From NCBI GenBank assembly GCA_937952235.1, contig CALFZM010000413.1, positions 1-35,485 on the forward strand: a DNA stretch of 35,485 nt, read 5' to 3'. A model generated the notes under the pieces. That model was given only the letters and a program-made list of their open reading frames with translations. It had not been told where the DNA came from and ran no database searches. The translations under genes were made by a program, and so were the position numbers. Below, in pieces: positions 8,168 through 16,370 of this stretch (within the stretch, counting starts at the first letter, position 1; each line of letters opens with the position of its first letter). Source of the DNA: an uncultured Opitutia bacterium (GTDB taxonomy: Bacteria > Verrucomicrobiota > Verrucomicrobiia > Opitutales > Opitutaceae).

Positions 8168-9703
8168 TCACCGGGGCAGGAACAGCGCCGAGCCGGGTCC
8201 CATCGGAAGCTCGAGCAGGATCCACAGGATCAGCAGGCCGCTCCAGGTGGCGATGAACGCGATCGAGTACGGCAGCATCGTTGCGATGAGCGTGCCGATG
8301 CCGACGCGGCCGACGTAGCGCGCCGCGAAGGTCACGATGAGCGGAAAGTACGGCATCAATGGCGTGATGATGTTGGTGCAGGAATCGCCGACGCGATAGG
8401 CGCCCTGCACGAGCTCCGGCGTGTAGCCGAGCAGCATGAACATCGGGACGAAGATTGGCGCCATCAGCGCCCATTTGGCCGACGCGCTCGCGATCGTGAG
8501 GTTGATCAGCGCGGTGAGGAGCACCAGGGCGATCATGAGCAGGACCGGGCTGTCCTGCAGGTGCAGGGCCTTGATGCCTTCGGCGCCCTTGACCGCGAGG
8601 ATCGTGCCGAGGTTGCTCCAGTTGAAATAGGCGAGGAACTGCGCCGCGAAAAACGCCATCACGAGGTACGAGGCCATCGTGGCCATCGACGCATCCATGC
8701 CGCGCACGACGTCGTGGTCGCTGCGCACCGTCCGGGCGCCAAGCCCGTACGCCAGGCCGGCCACCAGGCCATAGAGGAAAATGAAGAAGATGACGCCGCG
8801 AAACAGATACGATCCCAGCACCGTGGGATGCTTCGGATCGATCAGGAATCCGCCGGGCGTCAGCACGCCCCAGAGGATGACGCCGGTGAGGGCGAGCACG
8901 GCCCACGCCGTCCACCACAGCCCGCGCTTTTCGTCCGTCGTCAGCGGCGCCAGCGGCTCGGGTGGGGTGTCGCCCGCGTAGGCGCCGAGCCGCGGTTCGA
9001 CGATGCGCTCCGTGACCCAGGTGCCCACGGCGACGAGCAGGAACGTGGCGGCCACCAGGAAATAATAATTGGCCGTGGCGGGCACGATGAAGCCAGGCCG
9101 CACGACCACGGCCGCCGCCTGCGTGATGCCCGCGAGCAGCGGATCGACCGTGCCGAGCAGGAGGTTGGCGCTGAACCCGCCCGAGACGCCGGCAAAAGCC
9201 GCGGCCAGTCCCGCGAGCGGGCCGCGCCCCACCGAATGAAAGATCGCCGCGCCGAGCGGCACCATCAGCACATAACCGACGTCGCCGCCGGAATGGGACA
9301 TGATCCCGCCGAAGATCACGATCGGCGCGATCCAGCGGCGCGGGGCGGCGAGCACGATGAGCCGCAGCGCGGTGCCGATCAGGCCGGTCCGTTCCGCCAC
9401 CGCGATGCCGACGAGGCAGGCGAGCACGGTGCCGAGCGGCGGGAAGCCGACGAAGTTGGGCACCACGTTGACCAGCATCCGGTGCAGGCCCTCGCGCGAG
9501 AGCAGGTTGATCACGGGCACCGCCTGCCCCGTCGCGGGGTGGATGACCTCGACACCCCGGGCGCTCAACCAGCCCGAGAGCAGGACGACGACGCCCGCCA
9601 GCAGTGCGAACAGCGTGGCGGGGTTGGGCAGGACATTCCCGCCCCGTTCGATCCCGTTGAGGAAGCGTTGGAACAGCGTCAGCCGGACAGGGGAGGCGCT
9701 CAC
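8168..9703 (-). CDS. AbgT-family transporter (p-aminobenzoyl-glutamate type)
   Basis: A 511-residue, strongly hydrophobic inner-membrane protein, of normal length for the family. Starting at the GTG at 9703 gives VSASPVRLTLFQRFLNGIER, the usual amphipathic N-terminus before the first membrane helix; the open frame upstream is arginine-rich and unlikely to be translated. Family signatures include VPNFVGFPPLGTVLACLVGI, GGIMSHSGGDVGYVLMVPLG, GFSANLLLGTVDPLLAGITQ, YRVGDSCTNIITPLMPYFPL and the C-terminal LLELPMGPGSALF. Known members move p-aminobenzoyl-glutamate or export sulfonamides, driven by an ion gradient; which of these applies cannot be told from sequence. No abgA/abgB hydrolase genes are nearby. 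A truncated relative lies at 4027-4209. Confidence 0.92.
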   Translation of the reverse strand: MSASPVRLTLFQRFLNGIERGGNVLPNPATLFALLAGVVVLLSGWLSARGVEVIHPATGQAVPVINLLSREGLHRMLVNVVPNFVGFPPLGTVLACLVGIAVAERTGLIGTALRLIVLAAPRRWIAPIVIFGGIMSHSGGDVGYVLMVPLGAAIFHSVGRGPLAGLAAAFAGVSGGFSANLLLGTVDPLLAGITQAAAVVVRPGFIVPATANYYFLVAATFLLVAVGTWVTERIVEPRLGAYAGDTPPEPLAPLTTDEKRGLWWTAWAVLALTGVILWGVLTPGGFLIDPKHPTVLGSYLFRGVIFFIFLYGLVAGLAYGLGARTVRSDHDVVRGMDASMATMASYLVMAFFAAQFLAYFNWSNLGTILAVKGAEGIKALHLQDSPVLLMIALVLLTALINLTIASASAKWALMAPIFVPMFMLLGYTPELVQGAYRVGDSCTNIITPLMPYFPLIVTFAARYVGRVGIGTLIATMLPYSIAFIATWSGLLILWILLELPMGPGSALFLPR

Positions 9704-9769
9704 GGCACGACTACCGCGCCACCCTCGACGGAGGTCAATCGCCCGCAGCGCGGGCGGCGACGACGCAAA

Positions 9770-9799
9770 GCGGCCGCGCCCCCGAAAGGACGCGGCCGC
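9770..9799. terminator. probable intrinsic terminator
   Basis: GCGGCCGCG (9770-9778) and CGCGGCCGC (9791-9799) form a perfect 9-bp stem with a 12-base loop. A GGTTTTCT run follows on the plus strand and CTTTGCG on the minus strand. The best fit is as terminator of the minus-strand gene ending at 9875, before abgT starts at 9703. Confidence 0.5.
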
Positions 9800-9874
9800 G
9801 CGGTTTTCTCTGCGAACAAATGCACTTCCTCCTCGCCGCCGCACCGGGTCGGCCGGCGGGTGAGGGGGCGGAAA

Positions 9875-10681
9875 TCAAAACTGCTCCGGCATGCGGTAGA
9901 TTTCGACGAGCACTTCGCCCCCGTTGACGGCGGGGCCGGCGGATTCGAGGGCCACCGTGTAGGCCCCCGGCGGCAGTTCCACCAGCAGCGCGGCATCCTT
10001 GCTGCCGGTCGCGAGCGGAAACGCTCCGGCCAGGCTCGCGGCCTCGCGGATCGCCCCGGCGTCGGGCGGCGCCGACCAGTCGTCGTTGGTCGCCAGCACG
10101 TCCTGTCCGCGACGCACGCTCAGGACCGGATCGGCAAGGGTGTTCGCCACGCCGAAGGCCGTCAGCCCCGGACCTATCCCACGGACGAGAACCTGCCGCG
10201 GACGGCCTTCGATCACGAATCCCGCGATCACCCGGTCGCCGGCGGACGCCAGGCGGGCACGGGTGGAGATGTTGATGACCCTGCCATCGGTCAGCACGGC
10301 GTCCGGATTGGGCTCGATGAGCCAGAATCGTTCTTCGCCCACCGGTATGGCGACGGAGTTGGCGCCGAGCTGGAAGAAGGCCAGGGCGTTGAACCCCAGC
10401 CCGCGGTACGCAAACCAGGCCTCCCGTGCGATGAGCGGACGGTCGACTGCCCACTCGGGAAGGTTGGCCGGGCGCGGGACCTCGGAGCTGGCGGACCACG
10501 TCGCGCGTCCGTCAAAGTGAAGGATGCCCTGCGTCCGCTGGAGCCGGTCGCTCCCGACCGCGGTGAAGCGCACCACGGCGACGCGGTCGAGCTTCGACGG
10601 CTCGGCGGCCGGCAGGGGCGCGGCGAGGAAGGCCAGCGCGGCGGGCAGGCCGAGCCTGGAGAGGAATCTGAATGTTTGCAT
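9875..10681 (-). CDS. secreted protein with Opitutaceae-type C-terminal module
   Basis: A 268-residue protein with a signal peptide (MQTFRFLSRLGLPAALAFLA) that fixes the ATG at 10681; the frame runs on upstream into the marR gene but without coding character. Residues about 30-130 are a short beta-rich region (LDRVAVVRFTAVGSDRLQRT, then LHFDGRATWSAS) of no family I recognise. Residues about 134-265 match the C-terminal module of the NHL protein: INISTRARLASAGDRVIAGF, VRGIGPGLTAFGV, DAALLVELPPGAYTV and VLVEIYRMP. Function unknown. The shared module suggests the two proteins go to the same location or use the same surface partner. It lies downstream of marR on the same strand, 98 bp away, so regulation or co-transcription by that gene is possible. 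Confidence 0.75.
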   Translation of the reverse strand: MQTFRFLSRLGLPAALAFLAAPLPAAEPSKLDRVAVVRFTAVGSDRLQRTQGILHFDGRATWSASSEVPRPANLPEWAVDRPLIAREAWFAYRGLGFNALAFFQLGANSVAIPVGEERFWLIEPNPDAVLTDGRVINISTRARLASAGDRVIAGFVIEGRPRQVLVRGIGPGLTAFGVANTLADPVLSVRRGQDVLATNDDWSAPPDAGAIREAASLAGAFPLATGSKDAALLVELPPGAYTVALESAGPAVNGGEVLVEIYRMPEQF

Positions 10682-10779
10682 GTGGTTATGGTTGGAGGTT
10701 GCGGCGACGGCAGCGCGGTCACCGCGGCGCGTTTGTTCGCGAGAAAATCGGCGGCGGGCACGGCGTGCCCGCGAGGCCT

Positions 10780-11304
10780 TCACGGCGGAGGGGATTCGCC
10801 GGCGGCGAGCATCTTCCGCAGCAGGGTGGAGAGCGTGCGGCGTTCCGCGGCGCTCAGCGGCGCGAGCCAGCGGTCGTTGCGGGCCAGCCGCGCGGCGATG
10901 ATGCGGTCGGCCGTCTCCCTGCCGGCATCGGTCAACCGCAGCAGCGTGCCGCGCCGGTCGCGCGGATCGGCCAGCCGCTTCAGGAGCTTCCGTTCCTGCA
11001 GCCGGTCGAGCACCGCCGTGACTGCGCCGGACGTGAGCGTGGTTGCCGCCATGACCGCCGTCGGCGTCGTGGGAGCGGGGTCGTGAAAACGCAGCGTCAC
11101 CAGCGACTGGGCCTGGCCAAAGACGAGCCCTTCCGCGGCCGGGATGTCGTCCATTTCCCGCCGCAGATGGCCGCCGAGCCGGACGAGGCGGAGCAAGGCT
11201 TCCTGCTGCCGGAACTGGGCGCGCGGAGGCGTGGCACTTTCCCACTGCGCGATGAGCCGCTCCACGAAATCGGGTTCGGAAGGTTCGGCTCCTGGCGGTG
11301 GCAT
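10780..11304 (-). CDS. MarR-family transcriptional regulator
   Basis: A 174-residue protein starting MPPPGAEPSEPDFVERLIAQ at the ATG at 11304. The central winged helix-turn-helix is clear: LTSGAVTAVLDRLQERKLLK is the recognition region and DPRDRRGTLLRLTDAG the wing, both characteristic of MarR. The flanking helices (LLRLVRLGGHLRRE and the C-terminal AAERRTLSTLLRKMLA) would form the dimer interface. Such proteins are usually repressors released by small aromatic or phenolic ligands. Candidate targets are its own promoter and the downstream secreted protein and abgT genes; AbgT substrates are aromatic, which makes that link attractive but unproven. The longer frame upstream of 11304 crosses an AT-rich promoter-like stretch and is rejected. 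Confidence 0.88.
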   Translation of the reverse strand: MPPPGAEPSEPDFVERLIAQWESATPPRAQFRQQEALLRLVRLGGHLRREMDDIPAAEGLVFGQAQSLVTLRFHDPAPTTPTAVMAATTLTSGAVTAVLDRLQERKLLKRLADPRDRRGTLLRLTDAGRETADRIIAARLARNDRWLAPLSAAERRTLSTLLRKMLAAGESPPP

Positions 11305-11350
11305 GCCTGGCACCTTTGAAACAAGTATCTTTATATCAAGCTTCAAGTGG
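11305..11350 (-). promoter_or_regulatory. AT-rich probable marR promoter/operator
   Basis: Immediately upstream of the marR start the minus strand reads TTGATATAAAGATACTTG followed by TTTCAAAG, a sharp AT-rich island in high-GC DNA. Several CTTG/CAAG half-sites occur here, which is compatible with a MarR operator. I cannot assign a convincing -35/-10 pair. Confidence 0.4.
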
Positions 11351-11574
11351 CAGGCGACCTTGTCCCCGACCCGGAATGCACTTAAGATCTTGGTGCCAAG
11401 TGGCCTGAGCGTCGTTCGCCTTTCGACCCATGCCGACATTGGACCTGCCTCCGGCTTCAAAAACCGGTGGTACGCAGGCCGCACTCGAATGCCGCCGCGC
11501 CGGGTCGGACGAAAGGCGAGACTACGGGCGGATGCAGCGCGCCGCGGGCAGCGATGCGATCCGGAACCCGGACC

Positions 11575-11901
11575 TCAGAACACCGACAGCGCCTTGGCGC
11601 TCTCGATCACGACCCAGGCGCCGCCCAGCGAAAGCCCGGCGAGCAGGACGTGCTTCATGGCTTTCCGGCCCTTGAGCATCGCGTCGTGCATGTCGTGGTC
11701 GAGCGGGCGGCGATTGCTTTCGGCCATGAAACTGGCGAAGCGCGGCTCGCGAAAACGGCCGCGCGGATCCTGCCTCAATCCGAAACGGATCGGGGGTCGC
11801 CGGCACAAATTCAGGAGCGCTCGCAGCACGCGTTTGGTAACGACACTTTGTAGTGGTTTCTTCAATCCGAAAGGCTCTACGTTCGTATTTTTCGCGCTCA
11901 T
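11575..11901 (-). CDS. small hypothetical protein with C-terminal membrane segment
   Basis: A 108-residue frame starting MSAKNTNVEPFGLKKPLQSV at the ATG at 11901. The C-terminal quarter is one hydrophobic segment (MKHVLLAGLSLGGAWVVIES) likely to span the membrane. A shorter version of 50 residues from the ATG at 11727 (MAESNRRPLDHDMHDAMLKG) has the most protein-like composition and may be the true gene. No Shine-Dalgarno sequence is seen for either start. Not a family I recognise. Its start lies 40 bp from lysA on the opposite strand, so the AT-richer stretch around 11830-11940 may serve both genes. Confidence 0.45.
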   Translation of the reverse strand: MSAKNTNVEPFGLKKPLQSVVTKRVLRALLNLCRRPPIRFGLRQDPRGRFREPRFASFMAESNRRPLDHDMHDAMLKGRKAMKHVLLAGLSLGGAWVVIESAKALSVF

Positions 11902-11941
11902 TTCTACGCGTCATCACTCATCCGACCCGCTTCCGCTTCCC

Positions 11942-13246
11942 ATGCACCACTTCCACTACTCCGGTTCCGATCTGTTTTGCGAATCCGTCGACCTCGCGGC
12001 GGTGGCGAAACTCTATGGCACGCCGACGTACGTCTACAGTGCGTCGACCATGGCGGACAACTACCGCCGGCTGCAGGCCGGGTTGAAGGGCCTCGACGCC
12101 CAGTTGTGCTACGCGATGAAGGCCAACTCGAACCTCGCCATCCTCCGCCACTTCGCGAACCTCGGCGCGGGCTTCGACCTCGTGAGCGGCGGCGAGATCC
12201 GCCGCGTGATCGCGGCGGGATCCAATGTCCGGACGAGCGTCTTCGCCGGCGTCGGCAAGACGGAGGCCGAGATCAAGCTGGCGCTCGAGAACGGCATTTT
12301 CTCCTTTCACGTCGAGAGCGAGCCCGAGCTGGCCCGCATCAATCACGTCGCCGGCACGCTGGGCGTGAAGGCCCCGATCGCGATCCGGGTGAATCCCGAT
12401 GTCGACGCCCACACGCACGCGAAAATCACCACGGGCAAGAGCGACAACAAATTTGGCATCCCGCTCAAGCACGCCGCCGCGGCGTACGAGGCGGCCGCCA
12501 AGTATCCCAACATCGCGATCAAGGGTGTGCAGATGCACATCGGTTCCCAGCTGACTTCGGTCGCGCCGTTCGTGGAGGCGGTCGAGAAGGTCGCACCGTT
12601 CGCCGCGGAACTGAAGGCCCGTTTCGGCATCACCTATTTTTCCATCGGCGGCGGGATGGGGATCATCTACAAGGAGGCGCTCTCCAGCGGCCAGCAGGCC
12701 TGGTGGGACGCGCAGCCGGCCGACAAGCGTCCGCTCACGCCCGAGACTTATGGCGCCGCCCTCGTCCCGCTCCTGCAGCCGCTCGGCCTGAAGATCCTGC
12801 TCGAGCACGGCCGGTTCATGGTCGGCAACTCCGGCGTGCTCCTCTCGCGCGTCGAGCATCTGAAGCGCGGCGCGGGCAAGAACTTCCTCATCGTCGACGC
12901 CGCGATGAACGATCTCGTGCGGCCCGCCATGTACGACAGTTTCCACGAGATCGCGCCGCTCCGCCGGGACTCCGCGCGCCGGGCGCTCGTCGTCGACGTG
13001 GTGGGACCGATCTGCGAAAGCGGCGATTGTTTCGCCAAGGATCGCCAGCTCCAGGAAGTCGGGGAGGGCGAGCTGATCGCCTTCATGAGCGCCGGCGCCT
13101 ACGGGTACACCATGGCCAGCCGCTACAACACCCGCGGCATGGCGGCCGAGGTGCTGGTCAAAGGCAGCGCCTTCGAGCTGATCAACGCCCGCGAAACCTT
13201 CGAACAGATGATCGCCGGCGAAAAAGTCCCGGCTTTCCTGGCCTGA
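11942..13246 (+). CDS. lysA: diaminopimelate decarboxylase
   Basis: A 434-residue cytoplasmic PLP enzyme that converts meso-diaminopimelate to L-lysine, the last step of lysine synthesis. The PLP lysine is K60 in CYAMKANSN; HIGSQ lies at about 200-204, GGGMGI in the phosphate-binding region, CESGD with the catalytic cysteine at about C358, and YGYTMASRYN near the C-terminus. The usual EPGR motif reads EHGR here (288-291). Length and domain order (TIM barrel, then beta-domain) are normal. The start at 11942 gives the typical short N-terminus (MHHFHYSG); the open frame upstream is not coding. It is followed after 71 bp by gpsA on the same strand. Confidence 0.96.
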   Translation: MHHFHYSGSDLFCESVDLAAVAKLYGTPTYVYSASTMADNYRRLQAGLKGLDAQLCYAMKANSNLAILRHFANLGAGFDLVSGGEIRRVIAAGSNVRTSVFAGVGKTEAEIKLALENGIFSFHVESEPELARINHVAGTLGVKAPIAIRVNPDVDAHTHAKITTGKSDNKFGIPLKHAAAAYEAAAKYPNIAIKGVQMHIGSQLTSVAPFVEAVEKVAPFAAELKARFGITYFSIGGGMGIIYKEALSSGQQAWWDAQPADKRPLTPETYGAALVPLLQPLGLKILLEHGRFMVGNSGVLLSRVEHLKRGAGKNFLIVDAAMNDLVRPAMYDSFHEIAPLRRDSARRALVVDVVGPICESGDCFAKDRQLQEVGEGELIAFMSAGAYGYTMASRYNTRGMAAEVLVKGSAFELINARETFEQMIAGEKVPAFLA

Positions 13247-13317
13247 CGCGGGGGCGCGAGTGCCGCCGGGCGCCGCTTTTGCGTGTCTTTCGTCGCGTCC
13301 GCGCTTAACCACACGCC

Positions 13318-14337
13318 ATGAATTTCGCGGTCGTCGGTGCCGGAGCGTGGGGAACGGCCTTTGCGTTGCACCTCGCCCGCAATGGACACCCCGCTTTCCT
13401 GGTGCCGAGGCGTGCCGACCAGGCCGCCGCGCTCGCCGCCACCCGCGAGAATACCGACTACCTGCCGGGTATCGCGCTGCCGGCGACGGTGAGGGTGTCC
13501 GCCGAGCTGGCCGTCGCAGTCGCCGTCGCGGATGTCATCCTGCTGGCCTGTCCGGCGCAGGCCCTGCGGGAAACCGCGACCCGGCTCCGGTCCGCGCTGC
13601 CCCCCGCGGGCCCGGCTCGCTTCGTCGTCAGCCTCGCCAAGGGCCTGGAAACCGGCACCCACGCCCGTCCGTCCGAAGTGATTGCCAGCGTGCTGCCAGG
13701 CCACCTCGTCGGTACGCTGACCGGTCCGACCCATGCCCTCGGCGTCGCCCGCGGCGAACCCTCCGCCATGGTGCTCGCGGCCAACCGTTCCACGACGCCG
13801 TTGCAGGATTACCAGGCCGCCATGAGCGGCCGCACGCTGCGGGTGTATACGAGCGATGACCTTGCAGGCGTGGAATTTGGCGGGTGCCTGAAGAACATCT
13901 ATGCGATCGCGGCCGGCTGCTGCGACGGGCTGAAGCTCGGCGACAATACCAAGGCCGCGCTGCTCACCCGCGCGCTCGCGGAGATGGTCCGCGTCGGCGT
14001 CGCGCTCGGGGCGCGGCCGGAAACGTTCTACGGGCTGAGCGGCTTCGGTGACATGGTCGCGACGTGCTACGGCGGCTGGAGCCGCAACCGGGAGTTCGGC
14101 CAGCGCATCGGCGAAGGGCACCTGGCGGCCGAGCTGCTCGCGCACCGCAAGACCGTGGTGGAGGGATATCAGACGACCGATTCGTTCGCCGGGCTCTGCG
14201 CCGGGCGGCACATCGACGCACCGATCCTGCGCGAAGTGCACGCCATCCTTTACGCCGGCAAGCAGCCTGCCGCTGCCATCGCCGCGCTGATGTCGCGGGA
14301 ACTGAAACGCGAGGCGCCGGCGACCGTGTCGTCCTGA
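13318..14337 (+). CDS. gpsA: NAD(P)-dependent glycerol-3-phosphate dehydrogenase
   Basis: A 339-residue enzyme that reduces dihydroxyacetone phosphate to sn-glycerol-3-phosphate for phospholipid synthesis. The Rossmann motif GAGAWGTAFA is at 7-16. SLAKGLE and LTGPTHALGVARGEPSAMVL follow, with GGCLKNIYAIAAG containing the catalytic lysine (about K192). The C-terminal domain has GDNTKAALLTRALAEM and GLSGFGDMVATC followed by SRNREFG, all diagnostic of GpsA. The family's common GPxxA segment here reads GPTHA. The start at 13318 puts the nucleotide-binding strand at residues 3-7, as is usual. It probably follows lysA in one transcript. Confidence 0.95.
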   Translation: MNFAVVGAGAWGTAFALHLARNGHPAFLVPRRADQAAALAATRENTDYLPGIALPATVRVSAELAVAVAVADVILLACPAQALRETATRLRSALPPAGPARFVVSLAKGLETGTHARPSEVIASVLPGHLVGTLTGPTHALGVARGEPSAMVLAANRSTTPLQDYQAAMSGRTLRVYTSDDLAGVEFGGCLKNIYAIAAGCCDGLKLGDNTKAALLTRALAEMVRVGVALGARPETFYGLSGFGDMVATCYGGWSRNREFGQRIGEGHLAAELLAHRKTVVEGYQTTDSFAGLCAGRHIDAPILREVHAILYAGKQPAAAIAALMSRELKREAPATVSS

Positions 14338-14378
14338 TTTCAGCCGTGTTGGCAGCTCCGCCCATCCCGCTCGCTCTC

Positions 14379-15443
14379 ATGACCCCATCCCTCGTTCGCC
14401 TGCTCGTCCCCACCCTGGCCTGGCTGGCCGCTGCCGCGGTCGCCGGGGCGGCCGCTCCCGGCTGGCGCGTCATCCAAAACGAATTCCTCGAAGCCGCGCC
14501 GCCGGTGCCCGAGGTCCACGCGTCCACGCTTGCCGAGGCGGCCGACGGCACGCTGGTCGCCGCCTGGTTCGGCGGCACGAAGGAGGGCAACGACGATGTC
14601 TCCATCTACGTATCGCGCCGCCGCGGCCACGCCCCCTGGTCCCCGGGCCGCATCGTGGCCGAGGGCACGTCGGCCGACGGAAAACGTTATCCGACCTGGA
14701 ATCCCGTCCTGCACCGCACGACCGACGACCGGCTGCTGCTCTTCTTCAAGACCGGTCCTTCCCCCGAGACCTGGTGGGGCGAGGTCATCGTCTCGCGCGA
14801 CCACGGCGCCACGTGGACCGAACGCCGGCGGCTGCCCGACGGCATGCTCGGGCCGATCAAGAACAAGCCGATCCGTCTCGCCGACGGCACCTTGCTTTGT
14901 CCGACCAGCGTCGAATACGACGCGAAGCGCTGGGTCGTGCGCATGGAGTTCACCGACGAAAACCTCTCCACCTGGCGGTCGACCGGCGATTTCGCCGACC
15001 CGAAGAAACTCGGCGCGATTCAGCCCACGATCCTGCAGCACCGTGACGGCCGGCTCCAGGCGCTCTGCCGGAGCAGCGTGCGGGTCATGGCCCAGTCCTG
15101 GTCGACCGACGGCGGCCGGACCTGGTCGCCGCTCGACACGTCCGATATCTACATGCCGAACTCCGGCATCGACGCCCTTACGCTCAAGGACGGGACGTTC
15201 CTGCTGGTCTACAACCCGTCGGAAAAGAACGCCGATCCGAAGTCCTGGGGCGAGCGGCGGCCGCTGCTCGTGGGCCATTCGACGGACGGGCGCGCCTGGC
15301 GCACCATCGCCACGCTCGACACGCTGCCCAACCGCCACGGCTATGCCTATCCCGCGATCATCCAGGCCGCCGATGGCCGCGTGCACATCACCTACACCTG
15401 GAACCGGGCGCGGATGAAACACGCGATCCTGGCGGCGCCATGA
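14379..15443 (+). CDS. exported sialidase-like (BNR/Asp-box) protein
   Basis: A 354-residue protein with a signal peptide (LVRLLVPTLAWLAAAAVAGA). It is a six-bladed-propeller sialidase-fold protein of the BNR_2 type: Asp-boxes appear as SRDHGATW (about 141-148) and STDGGRTW (about 243-250), with a weaker one at STDGRAW. VHASTLAEAADGTLVAAWFG, KNKPIRLADGTLLCP and the final YPAIIQAADGRVHITYTW are typical of this subfamily. Members hydrolyse glycosidic bonds, but this subgroup is often only 'sialidase-like', and the sugar released need not be sialic acid. The gene ends GCCATGA, so its stop overlaps the start of the sugar kinase gene by 4 bp. Translational coupling suggests the kinase handles the released sugar. 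An in-frame upstream extension overlapping gpsA is rejected because of the signal peptide. Confidence 0.87.
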   Translation: MTPSLVRLLVPTLAWLAAAAVAGAAAPGWRVIQNEFLEAAPPVPEVHASTLAEAADGTLVAAWFGGTKEGNDDVSIYVSRRRGHAPWSPGRIVAEGTSADGKRYPTWNPVLHRTTDDRLLLFFKTGPSPETWWGEVIVSRDHGATWTERRRLPDGMLGPIKNKPIRLADGTLLCPTSVEYDAKRWVVRMEFTDENLSTWRSTGDFADPKKLGAIQPTILQHRDGRLQALCRSSVRVMAQSWSTDGGRTWSPLDTSDIYMPNSGIDALTLKDGTFLLVYNPSEKNADPKSWGERRPLLVGHSTDGRAWRTIATLDTLPNRHGYAYPAIIQAADGRVHITYTWNRARMKHAILAAP

Positions 15444-16369
15444 GCGATCCGGAGGTTCCTCCGCCCCGCGTGGTCGTGGTCGGTACCCTCAACGTCGATC
15501 TGGTCTGGCAGGTGCCGATGCTGCCCCGGCCGGGCCAGACCCTCATCGCGGACAAGGTGGAGCGGCAGTTCGGCGGCAAGGGGGCAAACCAGGCCGTCGC
15601 GGCCGCCCGCCAGGGGGCGCGCGTCGCGCTGCTCGGAGCGGTCGGCGACGACGCCGAGGGCCGCGCCTACCGCGAGCACCTTCAGCGTGAAGGCGTGGAC
15701 GTCCGGGCCATTACCGCGGTTCCTGGCGTCGCCACCGGCACCGCCCACGTCTATGTGGATCCGCGCGGCGAGAACCTCATCGTCGTCGATCGCGGAGCCA
15801 ACGCCCGGCTCGACGTGACGCCACTGGAGCAGCTGCTCGACGAGACCGATGCCCTGGTCGTGCAGCTCGAATGCGCGCTGCCCGCGGCGGTCGAGGCGCT
15901 CCGGCTCGCGGCCGCCACCGGGGTGCGCAGCATCCTGAACGCGTCGCCGGTGCCGCCGGATTTTCCCTGGGGCCGGCACGCGATCGACACCGTGATCGTG
16001 AACGAACACGAGTGCCGGGACTGTTTCCAGCGCGCCCCCGCGGAACTCGCGGCCCTGTCGGATCGCGCCCGGCAGGAGTTTCTCCACGAGCGCCGGATGA
16101 GCCATCTGGTGATCACCCGGGGAGCGGACGCCACGCTGCTCGTCGCGACGACCTCGGTGCTCAGCGTGCCCACGCATCCCGTCACGCCGCGGGATACGGT
16201 GGGCGCGGGCGACACCTTTGCCGGGGCGCTCGCCGCGCAGCTCGCGGCCGGTTTCGTGTGGGAGCGGGCGCTGCGCCACGCGAACATCGCGGCGGCATTG
16301 TCGACACTGGCGCTCGGCGCGCAGGCGGCCATGCCGACGCTCGCCGCGGTCGAGGCGGCGAAGCGATAG
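15440..16369 (+). CDS. ribokinase-like PfkB-family sugar kinase
   Basis: A 309-residue cytoplasmic kinase. The N-terminal PfkB signature GGKGANQAVAA begins at about residue 45. NLIVVDRGAN lies at the lid/substrate region, and the C-terminal signature DTVGAGDTFAGAL has the catalytic aspartate at about D258. VVGTLNVDLVWQVPMLPRPG and the NASPVPPDF segment resemble ribokinase (RbsK) more than fructokinase, so ATP-dependent phosphorylation of ribose or a related pentose is the best guess. The ATG overlaps the stop of the sialidase-like gene (ATGA). No ribose ABC transporter is adjacent. Downstream is a perfect 25-bp inverted repeat. Confidence 0.9.
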   Translation: MSDPEVPPPRVVVVGTLNVDLVWQVPMLPRPGQTLIADKVERQFGGKGANQAVAAARQGARVALLGAVGDDAEGRAYREHLQREGVDVRAITAVPGVATGTAHVYVDPRGENLIVVDRGANARLDVTPLEQLLDETDALVVQLECALPAAVEALRLAAATGVRSILNASPVPPDFPWGRHAIDTVIVNEHECRDCFQRAPAELAALSDRARQEFLHERRMSHLVITRGADATLLVATTSVLSVPTHPVTPRDTVGAGDTFAGALAAQLAAGFVWERALRHANIAAALSTLALGAQAAMPTLAAVEAAKR

Positions 16370-16370
16370 G

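Noticed and set aside
8063..11086. Very long plus-strand open frame opposite abgT and the adjacent secreted-protein gene
   Set aside because: Its translation is rich in Arg, His, Asp and Glu with no domain, and it lies antisense to clear genes. This is the usual shadow frame in high-GC DNA.
11820..11941. Lysine riboswitch upstream of lysA
   Set aside because: The region is only somewhat AT-richer and too short and unstructured to show the conserved L-box core.
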